Of a DNA stretch of 13,262 nucleotides, positions 13,212 through 13,262 are shown in pieces. The notes below the pieces were generated by a model. That model had not been told where the DNA came from, did not search any database, and was given only the letters and a program-made list of their open reading frames with translations. The stretch is taken from contig JACMQD010000045.1 in NCBI GenBank assembly GCA_014377155.1, forward strand, positions 1 to 13,262, written 5' to 3'. The DNA is from Herminiimonas sp. (lineage in GTDB: Bacteria > Pseudomonadota > Gammaproteobacteria > Burkholderiales > Burkholderiaceae). Within the stretch, counting starts at the first letter, position 1; each line of letters opens with the position of its first letter. Made by a program: the position numbers and the translations under genes.

Positions 13212-13257
13212 GAATTTTTTATTCACACGCGTATAGTGTACGGACATCGTCCGTACA
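13210..13257 (+). promoter_or_regulatory. Promoter with TetR-style operator for a gene off the right edge
   Basis: TTGAAT (13210-13215), 16 bp and TATAGT (13232-13237) form a good sigma70-like promoter on the plus strand. The perfect inverted repeat TGTACGGAC-ATC-GTCCGTACA (13237-13257) begins at the last base of the -10. A repressor bound there would block the start site. Its size and symmetry suit a TetR-family dimer. The controlled gene begins beyond the window. Confidence 0.65.
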
Positions 13258-13262
13258 AACAA

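Overview
This window reads as the backbone of a plasmid, or a plasmid-like part of a multipartite genome, from a high-GC Gram-negative bacterium. The style of RepA, ParA/ParB, UmuDC and the VapC proteins suggests a betaproteobacterium of the Burkholderiales type. That assignment comes from memory of families, not from a search. No conjugation, metabolic or chromosomal housekeeping operon is visible. Genes are separated by unusually long non-coding stretches.

Left part (1-4180): a DUF932 protein, 744 bp of hairpin-rich non-coding DNA, and a leftward umuD-umuC operon behind a perfect CTGT-N8-ACAG LexA box. Next comes a lone YidD-like gene with a cysteine-rich tail. Middle left (4274-4937): a phd-vapC toxin-antitoxin operon in which both genes look dead. 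The antitoxin is frameshifted, and the toxin has Tyr where the third PIN-domain Asp belongs.

Replication and partition core (5322-9593): repA points left and parA-parB point right, with an origin between them. The origin holds a DnaA box, five 19-bp iterons of two alternating types, AT-rich DNA and a strong hairpin. Downstream of parB lie two copies of a 58-bp repeat exactly 200 bp apart, each carrying the 13-bp palindrome TCCAAAGTTTGGA (candidate parS). A single stray iteron follows at 9575-9593. RepA would bind the iterons to start replication, ParA and ParB would segregate copies, and the two outlying sites may serve incompatibility or copy control.

Right part (9594-13262): about 690 bp of apparently decayed DNA and a small hypothetical gene. 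Then come an intact fitAB-like vapBC pair (leftward), an intact phd-vapC pair (rightward), and a ribbon-helix-helix antitoxin whose PIN toxin is reduced to its first ~30 residues. The right edge carries a promoter overlapped by a 9-bp-arm inverted repeat of TetR-operator style, facing a gene outside the window. Opposite it, a perfect Shine-Dalgarno and ATG lead into only five codons.

No wholly new system is evident. The most interesting material is the pair of decayed toxin-antitoxin modules with readable lesions, the alternating iteron array with its orphan copy, and the duplicated parB tail with its palindrome.
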